Shown here: piece after piece, positions 32,781-41,253 of the stretch
Numbering within the stretch: position 1 is the first letter of the stretch
How the letters are laid out: the number at the start of each line of letters is the position of its first letter
Source of the DNA: Curvibacter sp.
GTDB taxonomy: Bacteria; Pseudomonadota; Gammaproteobacteria; Burkholderiales; Burkholderiaceae_C
Direction of reading: 5' to 3'
NCBI GenBank assembly: GCA_020248905.1
Contig: JADCGR010000019.1
Coordinates: 124,001-188,000 of the forward strand
DNA: 64,000 bases
Notes under the pieces: model-generated
Seen by the model: the letters and a program-made list of their open reading frames with translations, nothing else
The model's database searches: none
What the model was told of the DNA's origin: nothing
Translations under genes and position numbers: made by a program

Positions 32781-33917
32781 ATGGCCCTCATCAACTACAT
32801 CACACAAGTCCAGTTCGACTTCGGAGCCGTCCAGTCGCTCCAGGCGGAATGCGAACGCAACCGCATGGCCCGTCCACTGATGGTGACCGATGCCGGCGTG
32901 CGGGCGGCGGGCATATTGCAGAAAGCGCTGGACGCCCTGCCCGGCCTGCAGCCAGCCATCTTTGACCAGACGCCCTCGAACCCCAACGAGGCCGCCGTGC
33001 GCGCAGCCGCCGCGATCTACCGCGCGCACGGCTGTGACGGGCTGATCGCTGTGGGCGGTGGCAGCGCCATCGACTGCGCCAAGGGCGTAGCCATTGCCGC
33101 CACGCACGAGGGTCCTCTGAAGACCTACGCCACCATTGAGGGCGGCTCGCCCCGGATCACCGAGCGTGTGGCTCCCCTGATCGCGGTCCCGACCACGGCG
33201 GGTACGGGTAGCGAAGTGGCGCGCGGCGCCATCCTGATCGTTGACGATGGTCGCAAGCTCGGCTTCCATTCCTGGCATCTTGTGCCCAAAACCGCCATCT
33301 GCGATCCCGAGCTCACGCTGGGCCTGCCGCCCAAGCTCACCGCAGCCACCGGCATGGACGCCGTCGCGCACTGCATGGAGACCTTCATGGCGCCGGCCTT
33401 CAACCCGCCCGCCGACGGCATCGCGCTTGACGGCCTGCAACGCGCCTGGGCCCATATCGAGCGCGCCACGCGCGACGGCAGCGACCGCGAGGCCCGGCTC
33501 AATCTGATGAGCGCCAGCATGCAGGGCGCCATGGCTTTCCAGAAGGGCCTGGGCTGCGTGCATTCCCTGAGCCACAGCCTTGGCGGGGTAGATCCGCGCC
33601 TGCACCATGGCACCCTCAACGCCATGTTCCTGCCGGCTGTCGTTGCCTTCAATGCCGGGGCGGAATCGGTGCAAAAAGAAAGCCGCCTGCTGCGCATGGC
33701 CCAGGCCATGAACCTGGACTCGGCAGGCGATATCGGCGAGGCCATCCAGGACATGAACGCCCGCCTGGGCCTGCCCCAGGGCCTGCGTGCCATGGGCGTG
33801 AGCGAAAGCCAGTTCGACCGGATCATCAGCGGTGCCCTTGCCGACCACTGCCACAAGACCAACCCCAGGCTGGCCGGCGCGGACGACTACCGCGTCATGC
33901 TCACCCAGGCCATGTAG
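32781..33917 (+). CDS. Iron-containing alcohol dehydrogenase
   Basis: A 378-residue group III NAD(P)-dependent dehydrogenase. The cofactor motif is GGGSAIDCAKGVA, followed by TTAGTGSEVARGA and the metal site region GMDAVAHCMETF and SLSHSLGGVDPRLHHGTLNAM with the conserved His residues. The substrate (short alcohol, hydroxy acid or maleylacetate-like) cannot be decided. It is convergent with the patatin gene (5 bp). Confidence 0.92.
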   Translation: MALINYITQVQFDFGAVQSLQAECERNRMARPLMVTDAGVRAAGILQKALDALPGLQPAIFDQTPSNPNEAAVRAAAAIYRAHGCDGLIAVGGGSAIDCAKGVAIAATHEGPLKTYATIEGGSPRITERVAPLIAVPTTAGTGSEVARGAILIVDDGRKLGFHSWHLVPKTAICDPELTLGLPPKLTAATGMDAVAHCMETFMAPAFNPPADGIALDGLQRAWAHIERATRDGSDREARLNLMSASMQGAMAFQKGLGCVHSLSHSLGGVDPRLHHGTLNAMFLPAVVAFNAGAESVQKESRLLRMAQAMNLDSAGDIGEAIQDMNARLGLPQGLRAMGVSESQFDRIISGALADHCHKTNPRLAGADDYRVMLTQAM

Positions 33918-33922
33918 CAGGC

Positions 33923-35035
33923 TCAAAGCGCCTGCAGGCGTGACGGGTCAGGTGCCTGCAGCCACGCAGCAAACTCATCGGCAAGTTGTGTGCTCATTCG
34001 AACGGCCTCGCTCCAGGCCTGGACGCGGGCCCCGAGGTTGTTGCCGTAGTGGGTGAAATCCTTGCGGTCCGGCAGCTTACCCCTGGGCAGAGTCTGGATC
34101 CACTCGGGGTTGGGCGCCAGCAGCAGCATGTTGTCGAGAAAGGGCGTGGCGCGATGACGCCACTTGAGCGACTTGTCCAGCCAGCCCGGCACGACCGAGC
34201 GCTGGAAGTGGGGATACAGCACAAGACCGGGCCACGCAGCGGCGTCGTGGGCACCGGCGTAGTTCAGATGAAGGTGGTAGTCGGTGATGCCGCCGTCCCA
34301 GTAGGCGCCTGGCGGTGCGCCCGGGATATCGTGCACCGCCCGCAGGGCAAAGGGGATGGAGCAGCTCGCCTGCAGCGCCGGATAGAAGTTGGCCTCGTCC
34401 AGCGCCACCTGGCGCGTGCGGTAGTCGCTGCAGTCAAAAGGCAGGTCGGCACATCGCGGACCTGCCTCGCCAGCCCTGCCCGTGGAGAAGACCACGCGCT
34501 CCAGCCACGCGCCCATGGCCCGGCGTTGCACGGTGTTGGTCAGGAAGGCACCCAGATAGCCCAGGGGCGTGCGCAGGCCATGCTCGCGGGCTAGCAAATG
34601 TCGTCCGCGCGAGGCCAGGATGTGCAGCCGGTAGCGCGGATGCTGCAGCACTGCCTGCACGCGCCCGCCGTAGAAGCTGTGCAGGCTTTCGGAGAACTTC
34701 TCACTCACATGCGACGCGGGGGGCAGCTTGTTGCCCGGCCGGAATTCGTAGTGCTGGCGGATGTAATCATGCTCCAGACGCTCGAAAGCCGCCACGGGAT
34801 CGTCGAGGCAGGCCGTGGCCATGCGCCAGGCGCCAATGGATGCGCCGACCAGGTCCACGGGCTGCTGCGACCGGGGCAACCAGTCGCCGAAGATGTACCG
34901 GTCCAGCGCCCCGAGGATGAGACCCTTGGGGCCGCCGGCCGCAGCCGGGATCGTGCGAACATGTTCAGGCACAAGGCCATGGCGCCGGATGTGCTCGCGG
35001 GCCAGTGGCCCGGCGTACAGGCTCAGGGCATTCAT
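33923..35035 (-). CDS. Patatin-like phospholipase
   Basis: A protein of about 370 residues with the patatin Ser/Asp dyad: PAAAGGPKGLILG as glycine-rich oxyanion loop, GASIGAW as GxSxG nucleophile motif, and WDGGITDYHL containing the catalytic Asp. There is no signal peptide. The ATG at 35035 (MNALSLYAGPLA) is preferred over one 12 codons upstream. Likely an intracellular lipid acyl hydrolase. Confidence 0.9.
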   Translation of the reverse strand: MNALSLYAGPLAREHIRRHGLVPEHVRTIPAAAGGPKGLILGALDRYIFGDWLPRSQQPVDLVGASIGAWRMATACLDDPVAAFERLEHDYIRQHYEFRPGNKLPPASHVSEKFSESLHSFYGGRVQAVLQHPRYRLHILASRGRHLLAREHGLRTPLGYLGAFLTNTVQRRAMGAWLERVVFSTGRAGEAGPRCADLPFDCSDYRTRQVALDEANFYPALQASCSIPFALRAVHDIPGAPPGAYWDGGITDYHLHLNYAGAHDAAAWPGLVLYPHFQRSVVPGWLDKSLKWRHRATPFLDNMLLLAPNPEWIQTLPRGKLPDRKDFTHYGNNLGARVQAWSEAVRMSTQLADEFAAWLQAPDPSRLQAL

Positions 35036-35076
35036 ACGGTTGCTGTGTGGATGGGACGAGATGGGTGGCATCAGAT

Positions 35077-35883
35077 TCAGCTGCCGGCCGACCAGTCGAA
35101 GGGGTCCTGCTGCAGCACCATGTCGATATCAAGGTCCAGCACCTCGCCGACCTCGCCCGGAAAGGTCACGGCCAGCGCGCGGTCGTTGAGTTGCGCCTCG
35201 CGCGCGCGGGCACGCCAGGCCGCCAGGTGGATCACGCCGGCCAGCGGCTCGTAGACGTTGTTTGAAAACGGCGCGTACTGGTGCTCCAGCGCATCCACCA
35301 TGGGCTGCGGAAAACGCCACTGGCGAGCGTAGGCGCCGCCGACATGCGCGTAGTTGTAGCCGAAGGCGTAGAGCTCCGCCCGTGCCCTCTTGAGGTCCAG
35401 AGGCCCGAGTTCCTTGTCGATCTCGGCCATGGCCTGCGGCATGCCAGCGTGCATCACGAGCTCACCGATGGCGTGGATCAGGCCGCAGGTGAAGGCCGCG
35501 CCCTGGTTCTGGCGGGTCACCCTGGCCAGCGAACGCGCGAGCTTGGCCACGTTGAGGCTGTAGGCCCAGAACTGCGGCAGGTTCACTCCCGGGATGCCGC
35601 GCAGCGAAGCTGTAGAGGCGGCCTCGGCGGCCATCTCGCGGATATGTGCCAGGTCCAGCAAAGCCAGCGCCTCGGAGGCGCTATGAACCTTACCCACCAG
35701 GAGGAACGCCGGCGTGTTGGCCGTCTGCAGCACCCGAGTCGTCAAGGCGGGGTCGGTGCTGATCAGCTGCGTGATGTTCTTGAGGTCGGGAGGTTCGCCA
35801 TCGAGCTCGCTGAGCAGCAGTGCAATCACCTTCGGGATGCTGGGTAGCACGATGGGCGCGGCCAGCAGGGCATTCAGGTCCAT
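35077..35883 (-). CDS. HDOD domain signalling protein
   Basis: A protein of about 268 residues made almost wholly of an HDOD domain (LPSIPKVIALLLSEL, ISTDPALTTRVLQTANT, FTCGLIHAIGELVM). The catalytic HD pair is lost, as is typical: HAIGELVM replaces HDIGKLV. HDOD proteins act as non-enzymatic scaffolds in motility and second-messenger pathways. The start MDLNALLAAP at 35883 is used. Confidence 0.9.
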   Translation of the reverse strand: MDLNALLAAPIVLPSIPKVIALLLSELDGEPPDLKNITQLISTDPALTTRVLQTANTPAFLLVGKVHSASEALALLDLAHIREMAAEAASTASLRGIPGVNLPQFWAYSLNVAKLARSLARVTRQNQGAAFTCGLIHAIGELVMHAGMPQAMAEIDKELGPLDLKRARAELYAFGYNYAHVGGAYARQWRFPQPMVDALEHQYAPFSNNVYEPLAGVIHLAAWRARAREAQLNDRALAVTFPGEVGEVLDLDIDMVLQQDPFDWSAGS

Positions 35884-35997
35884 GCTTGGTATCTCCTGCA
35901 CGGATACGGGCTCATGGCGGGATTATGTCGCGCACAGCGACCTTCCGTCGAGAGGCTTGCGCGGGGGCGTTGCGGGGCGTTACCGACGACGCAACGC

Positions 35998-38355
35998 TCA
36001 GCGCTTGAGCCTGGCGAATGCAGAGGCCATGGCCGAGGGCGGCGCGACATCCTGCTGGCGGCGCAGCGCCTGCTGGCCCCGGCCTGCACCCTCGAAGCGG
36101 TTCTCCCGCAGTGTGTCTCGGCGACCGGGTGCAGCATCGAGCTTCATGGTCAGGCTGATGCGCTTGCGCGCCACATCGACCTCAAGCACCTTGACCTTGA
36201 CGATCTCGCCGGTCTTCACGACCTCGCGCGCATCGTTGACGAACTTGCTGGACAGCTGACTGACGTGCACCAGGCCGTCCTGATGCACGCCGAGGTCTAC
36301 AAAGGCGCCGAATTGCGCCACATTGCTGACCGTGCCTTCAAGCACCATGCCTTCGCGCAGGTCCTCGATGTCGTCCACACCCTCGTTGAAGCGTGCGACC
36401 CTGAAATCCGGGCGCGGGTCGCGGCCGGGCTTCTGCAGTTCGCCCAGGATGTCCTTGACGGTGATGACGCCGAAAGCCTCGTTGGCAAACAGCTCGGGCT
36501 TGAGCGTCTTGAGCGTCTCTGCGTGACCCATGAGCTCGGTCACCCTCTTGCCGGTCGTGTGCAGGATCTTCTCAACTACGGGGTAGGTCTCGGGGTGCAC
36601 GCCCGTCATGTCGAGCGGGTTGTCGCCGCCGCAGATGCGCAGGAAACCCGCGCTCTGCTCGAAGGTCTTGGCACCCAACCCCGTCACCTTGAACAGGTCC
36701 CGGCGGCTCCTGAAGGCGCCGTTCGCCTCGCGCCAGCGCACCACAGCCCTGGCCACCGACGCAGACAGGCCCGACACGCGCGAGAGCAACGGCACACTGG
36801 CCGTGTTCAGGTCCACGCCCACCGAGTTCACGCAGTCCTCCACTACGGCGTCGAGCGTGCGGGCGAGTTCGCTCTGGTTCACGTCGTGCTGGTATTGGCC
36901 CACGCCGATGGACTTGGGGTCAATCTTGACGAGTTCGGCCAGTGGATCCTGCAGGCGGCGTGCAATGCTGGCCGCGCCGCGCAGGCTCACGTCAACATCG
37001 GGCATCTCCTGAGAAGCGAATTCGCTTGCCGAATAGACCGAGGCGCCGGCCTCGCTGACAACGATTTTCTGGATCGACTTGTCCACCTTGGCAGCCAGCT
37101 TGATCAGATCGGCGGCGAGCTTGTCGGTTTCGCGGCTCGCGGTGCCGTTGCCGATGGCGATCAGGTTCACGCCGTGTTTCTCGACCAGACGCGCCAGCGT
37201 GTGCAGGGAACCCTCCCAGTCGCGCCTGGGTTCGTGCGGGTAGACCGTGGCCGTGTCCACGAGCTTGCCCGTGGCGTCGACCACGGCAACCTTGACGCCG
37301 GTGCGTATGCCCGGGTCCAGGCCCATGACCACGCGAGGCCCGGCCGGGGCCGCCAGCAGCAGGTCGCGCAGGTTGTCGGCAAAGACCTTGATGGCCACCT
37401 TTTCGGCCTCCTCGCGCAGGCGGGTGAAGAGATCGCGCTCAGTGGACAGGCTCAGCTTGACGCGCCAGGTCCAGGCCACGCATCTGCGCAGCAGGTCGTC
37501 GGCCAGCCGGCCCTGGTGGCTCCACCCAAGATACAGCGCGATCTTGCCCTCGGCCATGGATGGCTGGGCCTGCCCGGGTTTGCCTGGGGAATTCGACTGC
37601 GGCTCGGGCAGCACCAGCCCGACATCCAGGATTTCCAGGGTGCGGCCGCGGAACACCGCCAGAGCGCGGTGGGATGGCACACGGCCGATGGGCTCGCCGT
37701 AGTCGAAATAGTCGCGGAACTTGGCCACATCAGCGTGGTTCTCATCCTTGCCCGCTGCCAGCTTGCTTTGCAACAGGCCTTCCTGCCAGAGCCACTCGCG
37801 CAGGGATTGCACCAGGGCGGCGTCCTCGGCCCAGCGCTCGGAGAGGATGTCTCGTACGCCGTCGAGAACGGCGGCCACGGTCGTGAAATCGTCGCCCGCC
37901 TCGGTTTTGTCCTTGACCACAAAGGCCTGAGCCTCGAGAGCCGGATCCAGTGCGGGATCGGCAAAGAGTCTGTCGGCCAGGGGTTCAATGCCCGCTTCCC
38001 TTGCGATCTGACCCTTGGTGCGCCGTTTTGGTTTGTAAGGAAGGTAAAGATCCTCCAGTTCCTGCTTGGTCGGTGCCGCCAGAATCGCAGCCTGCAAAGA
38101 AGGCATCAGCTTACCCTGTCCCTCGATGCTCTTGAGAATGGCCGCGCGACGCTCTTGCAGCTCGCGCAGATATCCCAGGCGGACCTCCAGCTCGCGCAAC
38201 TGGGTGTCATCGAGCCCGCCCGTGGCTTCCTTCCGGTAACGCGCGATGAACGGCACCGTGGCACCACCATCGAGTAGGCCCACGGCGACTTGGACCTGCT
38301 GCGCTCCCACCCCTATTTCCCGCGCGATCTGCGCAATGATATTCTGCATGCCCAT
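35998..38355 (-). CDS. tex: Tex family RNA-binding transcription accessory protein
   Basis: A protein of about 785 residues. N-terminal helical region (IARYRKEATGGLDDTQLRELE), YqgF/RNase H-like domain (VMGLDPGIRTGVKVAVVD), helix-hairpin-helix segments (VGVDLNTASVPLLSRVSGLS), and a C-terminal S1 RNA-binding domain (GMVLEGTVSNVAQFGAFVDLGVHQDGLVHVSQLS). Start MGMQNIIAQIAREIG at 38355; MQNII at 38349 is equally possible. Neither has a good Shine-Dalgarno sequence. Confidence 0.96.
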   Translation of the reverse strand: MGMQNIIAQIAREIGVGAQQVQVAVGLLDGGATVPFIARYRKEATGGLDDTQLRELEVRLGYLRELQERRAAILKSIEGQGKLMPSLQAAILAAPTKQELEDLYLPYKPKRRTKGQIAREAGIEPLADRLFADPALDPALEAQAFVVKDKTEAGDDFTTVAAVLDGVRDILSERWAEDAALVQSLREWLWQEGLLQSKLAAGKDENHADVAKFRDYFDYGEPIGRVPSHRALAVFRGRTLEILDVGLVLPEPQSNSPGKPGQAQPSMAEGKIALYLGWSHQGRLADDLLRRCVAWTWRVKLSLSTERDLFTRLREEAEKVAIKVFADNLRDLLLAAPAGPRVVMGLDPGIRTGVKVAVVDATGKLVDTATVYPHEPRRDWEGSLHTLARLVEKHGVNLIAIGNGTASRETDKLAADLIKLAAKVDKSIQKIVVSEAGASVYSASEFASQEMPDVDVSLRGAASIARRLQDPLAELVKIDPKSIGVGQYQHDVNQSELARTLDAVVEDCVNSVGVDLNTASVPLLSRVSGLSASVARAVVRWREANGAFRSRRDLFKVTGLGAKTFEQSAGFLRICGGDNPLDMTGVHPETYPVVEKILHTTGKRVTELMGHAETLKTLKPELFANEAFGVITVKDILGELQKPGRDPRPDFRVARFNEGVDDIEDLREGMVLEGTVSNVAQFGAFVDLGVHQDGLVHVSQLSSKFVNDAREVVKTGEIVKVKVLEVDVARKRISLTMKLDAAPGRRDTLRENRFEGAGRGQQALRRQQDVAPPSAMASAFARLKR

Positions 38356-38483
38356 ATTGTCTGTCGATGGCGCCCCGCTCTCGCTTGGACGCAAAAGCAA
38401 AGGCCGGCAGTGTGCCACAGACCCGATTGCCAGCGCGGGCGTTTGTTACCGGCTTTGTGTCAGCCCGATTCGTACGGCAATGT

Positions 38484-38530
38484 GTGGTAAATGTGGAGCA
38501 ACATGCCATGCACATGAGTTTGGTGAAGGA
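38484..38530 (+). repeat. 47-bp repeat, copy 1: C-terminal tail of a lost gene
   Basis: 40 of 47 bases match 39470-39516, and all seven differences are transitions. Read in one frame the copy encodes VVNVEQHAMHMSLVKE and then TAA (38531-38533); the second copy encodes VVNMGQHAMRMGLVKE. Both lie directly before a small envelope-protein gene. GAAGGA inside the repeat is the ribosome-binding site of the next gene. Confidence 0.7.
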
Positions 38531-38536
38531 ATAAAA

Positions 38537-39079
38537 ATGAAACAGCTAAGCAAAGAGCAATGGAGAAAAATCCACGGCATTAAAGAGCCCAAAGACCCTG
38601 CTGATCCAAATGTGTTGTCGAGAAGAACACTTCATGAATCCATTGTCCAATGGGAACTCAAGTGGATAAATCGCTTGCACCTAGCCTTTGGCCCATTGGC
38701 TTTTGCCATTGTGTTATTCCCGGTGATCAGCAAGACTTGGCATGGATTCGTTGTTTCAATCCCAGTTGTTTCATGGATTCATAGAGAGTTTTCTAGCTTT
38801 AGCGCCGTTTTGGTCTTGTCTCTGGCAGTGGGTTTATTCTTTTATTTCTACTCGGCCAGGAAAATAGATGGCAAGAGCTTTTCAGAGTATGGATATCCAA
38901 TCAATCTCAGTCATGTTGGGTCGCCAATTGATGTTGTGCGGGGCGATCTATATCCTAGAACAGGGTTGGAGGAAAAAGTCTTTTTTGCCGACGCCGCAGG
39001 AGGGGTTTGGCTTGCGACAGTGATGTGGTTTGTCTTGTTCGGTGGCATTTCTATTTTGATTAAATCCGGAGGAAACTGA
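38537..39079 (+). CDS. Hypothetical integral membrane protein
   Basis: A 180-residue protein unlike anything I recognise. It has a charged N-terminus, then hydrophobic segments near residues 48-80, 85-107 and 157-176. The ATG at 38537 has GAAGGA six bases upstream. GC content is far below that of the neighbours, indicating acquisition. It sits just after the repeated gene tail, in the position where an immunity gene would follow an effector; that role is inference only. Confidence 0.7.
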   Translation: MKQLSKEQWRKIHGIKEPKDPADPNVLSRRTLHESIVQWELKWINRLHLAFGPLAFAIVLFPVISKTWHGFVVSIPVVSWIHREFSSFSAVLVLSLAVGLFFYFYSARKIDGKSFSEYGYPINLSHVGSPIDVVRGDLYPRTGLEEKVFFADAAGGVWLATVMWFVLFGGISILIKSGGN

Positions 39080-39080
39080 A

Positions 39081-39158
39081 ATGAGTTTTTGCTCGATCCC
39101 GAAGACACTCGGCGCACTGGGTACAACGGGAGAACTCGCTGCAGCGGCGGCACATTAG
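39081..39158 (+). pseudogene. Truncated small ORF (start of a lost gene)
   Basis: ATG at 39081 has a strong GGAGGA seven bases upstream and begins just after the stop of the membrane protein gene. It encodes only 25 residues (MSFCSIPKTLGALGTTGELA, then an alanine run and His) before TAG. It reads like the beginning of a gene whose remainder was lost, and an IS3 remnant begins about 40 bp further on. Confidence 0.45.
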
Positions 39159-39198
39159 ATATAAGGCATGACTCGAAAAGAATTGAAACTAGAAGTTG

Positions 39199-39467
39199 TG
39201 AGCTTGCCCCCGAAAAACGTACTCCATAGCTGATGTTCAAATTCAGGAATTGGAGGTCGAAATGAGCAAGAGGAAAGACGGACAGCCGCGTGGCAATTAC
39301 ACGCTGGAATTCAAGCTGGAGGCGGTGCGCCTGGTCAAAGGCGGGCAGGCTGCGGCGGTCACGGCCAAGGTGCTGGGCATGCCCAAGCAGACGCTGAAGA
39401 ACTGGGTTCGGCTGATCGAGAGCGGGCAGCTTCGGGGCACGAACGACAAGCCCGTGAGCCCTGAGCA
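39199..39467 (+). mobile_element. IS3-family insertion sequence remnant (orfA fragment)
   Basis: ATG at 39262 opens an IS3-type OrfA helix-turn-helix protein (MSKRKDGQPRGNYTLEFKLE, then AAAVTAKVLGMPKQTLKNWV). It stops matching after DKPVSPE. The frame then runs without a stop into the repeated tail and the lipoprotein gene, giving a chance 263-residue chimera. OrfB and the right end are absent. The left end probably begins near TGAGCTTGCCCCC at 39199. Confidence 0.8.
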
Positions 39468-39469
39468 CC

Positions 39470-39516
39470 GTGGTGAATATGGGGCAGCATGCCATGCGTA
39501 TGGGTTTGGTGAAGGA
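39470..39516 (+). repeat. 47-bp repeat, copy 2: C-terminal tail of a lost gene
   Basis: Encodes VVNMGQHAMRMGLVKEGV, then TGA at 39524-39526, which overlaps the next ATG (39523) as ATGA. It begins right at the broken edge of the IS3 remnant, so the upstream body of the gene was lost at that junction. Confidence 0.7.
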
Positions 39517-39522
39517 GGGCGT

Positions 39523-40041
39523 ATGAGACTTAAGGGCATGGAAAAAGTGCCAATAGCATTGCGCAAATTAATTGCGATAGCACTTATATTGACTGCATGC
39601 CAACCGACTGCAAAACCCAAAGAAATATCTTTGTCAGACAAAACGTGTACGCCAATAAATTTTAATGGCATTAATTACTATAAAGATAAGAAATGGCTTA
39701 AAGAGTTTTTATGGAGAAACTCCGTATCAAAGGAATGGGATCACTATCCAAGTGACCAAGAGTGGAACCAAATGCAGCTTATCGTTGTAGATCTGAATGG
39801 CGACAAAAAAAATGATGTTATTTACGTACCGGGGAAGGATTATTGTGGAACTGTCGGATGTACTGCATTTGCAGTAATACAAACAAGTGGATCTACTGGA
39901 TATCAGGTAGATATCAGTCCTGGCATTCATTTATCGGCACCTATTTGCGTTGTGAGAACAGAATCCAATAACTTATTCGACATCATAGTGAATAAATATA
40001 AGTATCTTAAATTTAATTATGAATCCAAATCATACGAGTAA
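39523..40041 (+). CDS. Putative lipoprotein; possible immunity protein
   Basis: A 172-residue protein with a lipoprotein signal (residues 10-26, IALRKLIAIALILTAC, lipobox LTAC, Cys26). The mature part is polar and has a calcium-loop-like VDLNGDKKNDVIYV followed by CGTVGCTAFAVIQ, a pattern found in periplasmic lipoproteins of unknown function. AAGGAGGG lies upstream of the ATG. It precedes the lysozyme-like gene by 11 bp and is AT-rich. A periplasmic lipoprotein next to a murein-hydrolase-like gene fits an immunity role, but nothing in the sequence proves it. Confidence 0.72.
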   Translation: MRLKGMEKVPIALRKLIAIALILTACQPTAKPKEISLSDKTCTPINFNGINYYKDKKWLKEFLWRNSVSKEWDHYPSDQEWNQMQLIVVDLNGDKKNDVIYVPGKDYCGTVGCTAFAVIQTSGSTGYQVDISPGIHLSAPICVVRTESNNLFDIIVNKYKYLKFNYESKSYE

Positions 40042-40100
40042 TTAGGATCCCAATGACAAACAACACCTACACTGACTTTCTTACTGAGGAGGCCGGCAAA

Positions 40101-40915
40101 TAGTGTGTGATTTTGATCAAGCGGCATAGCGGACATGTTGTTCCTGGAACAGACTCCGGATGAGATGAGGCTGCTTTTGCCGGCGATGGAGATGGCTGCG
40201 CAGGTTGGCGACCATTTCCGCCTTGTTGGTGGGACGGCTCTTGCCCAAGGCATTGGTCTTGACGTCCTGATTGAGCAACTCGTCGGGGCCCCGCACCACG
40301 GGCGTTTGCCCCAGCGGGGCAAAGCTGGTGCCGCTGACATGATCGCGGCGCAACCCCATCTCGTCGCCCCAGTAGATCGTTGCCTTCTCGCGTTTCGCGT
40401 CCTTGGCGATGGCCGGGTAGTCTTCCTCCAGCCAGCGGGCAATTGCCGCGTCATTCCGTTCGTAGGCACGGCGCACCGGCTTCTGCGCGCTCATGCCCCA
40501 CGCCTTGAGGTAGCGCCCGACCGTCGTCGGCGACACCGCGATGTCGTACTCCCGCTCGATCAGGTGCGCCACCGCCTCCCGTGTCCAAAGGTAGAACGAC
40601 AGCTTCAACTGGTCGGGCATCTTGCCCACGATCAGCGCACGAATGCGTGCCGCCTGCGCCGTATTCAGCCGTCCGCCACCCGGCCGCCGGCCACGCTTAC
40701 CCGCCTTGAGCGCCTTCAGGCCGCCAGCACGCGACAGCTTCATCCACTTGCTCACCGCCCGCAGGCTGACGCCGTAAGTCGCCGCCGCCTCCGTTTGCGT
40801 CATTCCGCCGCGCACCGCCTTCACCATCAGCTTCCGCAGGTGCGCTTGCGTGGCCCCGTTCAGCTTCCGTGCATCAGTCTTCGTGCTCATGCATCCATTA
40901 ACGCATCACGCACTA
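40101..40915 (-). mobile_element. IS630-family element with internal deletion
   Basis: The ends are TAGTGTGTGAT at 40101-40111 and, inverted, ATCACGCACTA at 40905-40915 (10 of 11 match), beginning with the TA dinucleotide that IS630 elements duplicate. The only gene is the transposase on the minus strand. The element is about 815 bp, shorter than a typical copy of just over 1 kb, because the transposase lost its centre. It splits the lysozyme-like gene. Confidence 0.85.
40117..40890 (-). pseudogene. IS630-family transposase, in-frame internal deletion
   Basis: 257 residues against about 340 in the family. The N-terminal helix-turn-helix (TQTEAAATYGVSLRAVSKWM) and first catalytic Asp (D176 in IYWGDEMGL) are present. 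The sequence then jumps from TPVVRGP (residue 202) to DELLNQDVKTNALG, which in intact relatives follows the NPDE motif about 85 residues later. The second catalytic Asp region (FLIVDG.P.H-like) is absent, so it should not transpose by itself. The frame is intact, and the terminal HVRYAA is the usual family end. Confidence 0.85.
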
Positions 40916-41253
40916 TTTGGTGCACACATCAGTAATGCTCTTGGCCAGCGCGAATCCGGAGGAAATTATAGTGCAGAAAACACATTTAATTATTTGGGAA
41001 AGTATCAAATGGGGGAGGCTGCACTGCAAGATACTGGATATGTGAATGGTGATGGAAAACCGTTAAAAAACGATTACTCTGGGTTTTGGACTGGAAAAGA
41101 TGAGGTACAAGTAAAAAAGATTTTTTGAATTCGCCAGATGCGCAAGACGAGGCGATCACTGATTACCATTCACAACTTTGGAAACAAATTGTTCAAAGAG
41201 GGACCTCCTCATGGCGGGCAACAAGCCCTCACCGCCCAAGATCCACTGAGAGC

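Larger units (their letters stand above)
40053..41202 (+). pseudogene. Lysozyme-like murein hydrolase/effector gene, interrupted and frameshifted
   Basis: ATG at 40053 has AGGA upstream and encodes MTNNTYTDFLTEEAGK, then meets the IS630 end and a stop. After the IS, from 40916, the domain resumes: ISNALGQRESGGNYSAEN, YLGKYQMGEAALQDTGYV, NDYSGFWTGKDEV. The RES Glu and LGKYQ(M/F)GE pattern resemble lysozyme-like peptidoglycan hydrolases. One A seems lost from a run at 41113-41118: the true frame continues as KKDFLNSPDAQDEAITDYHS, then QLWKQIVQRG, and ends at about 41202. Removing 813 bp of IS does not restore the frame at the insertion point. The C-terminus is also missing. Clearly non-functional as it stands. 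Confidence 0.75.

Noticed and set aside
35914-38277. 787-codon plus-strand ORF opposite tex
   Set aside because: Antisense to a well-matched Tex protein; low-complexity shadow.
39250-40041. Single 263-residue protein joining IS3 OrfA and the lipoprotein
   Set aside because: The frame runs by chance from a truncated IS fragment, through the repeated gene tail, into a lipoprotein with its own ribosome-binding site and signal; two genes are a better reading.
40101-40915. Autonomous, intact IS630 element
   Set aside because: The transposase lacks the middle of the catalytic domain (junction near 40285).
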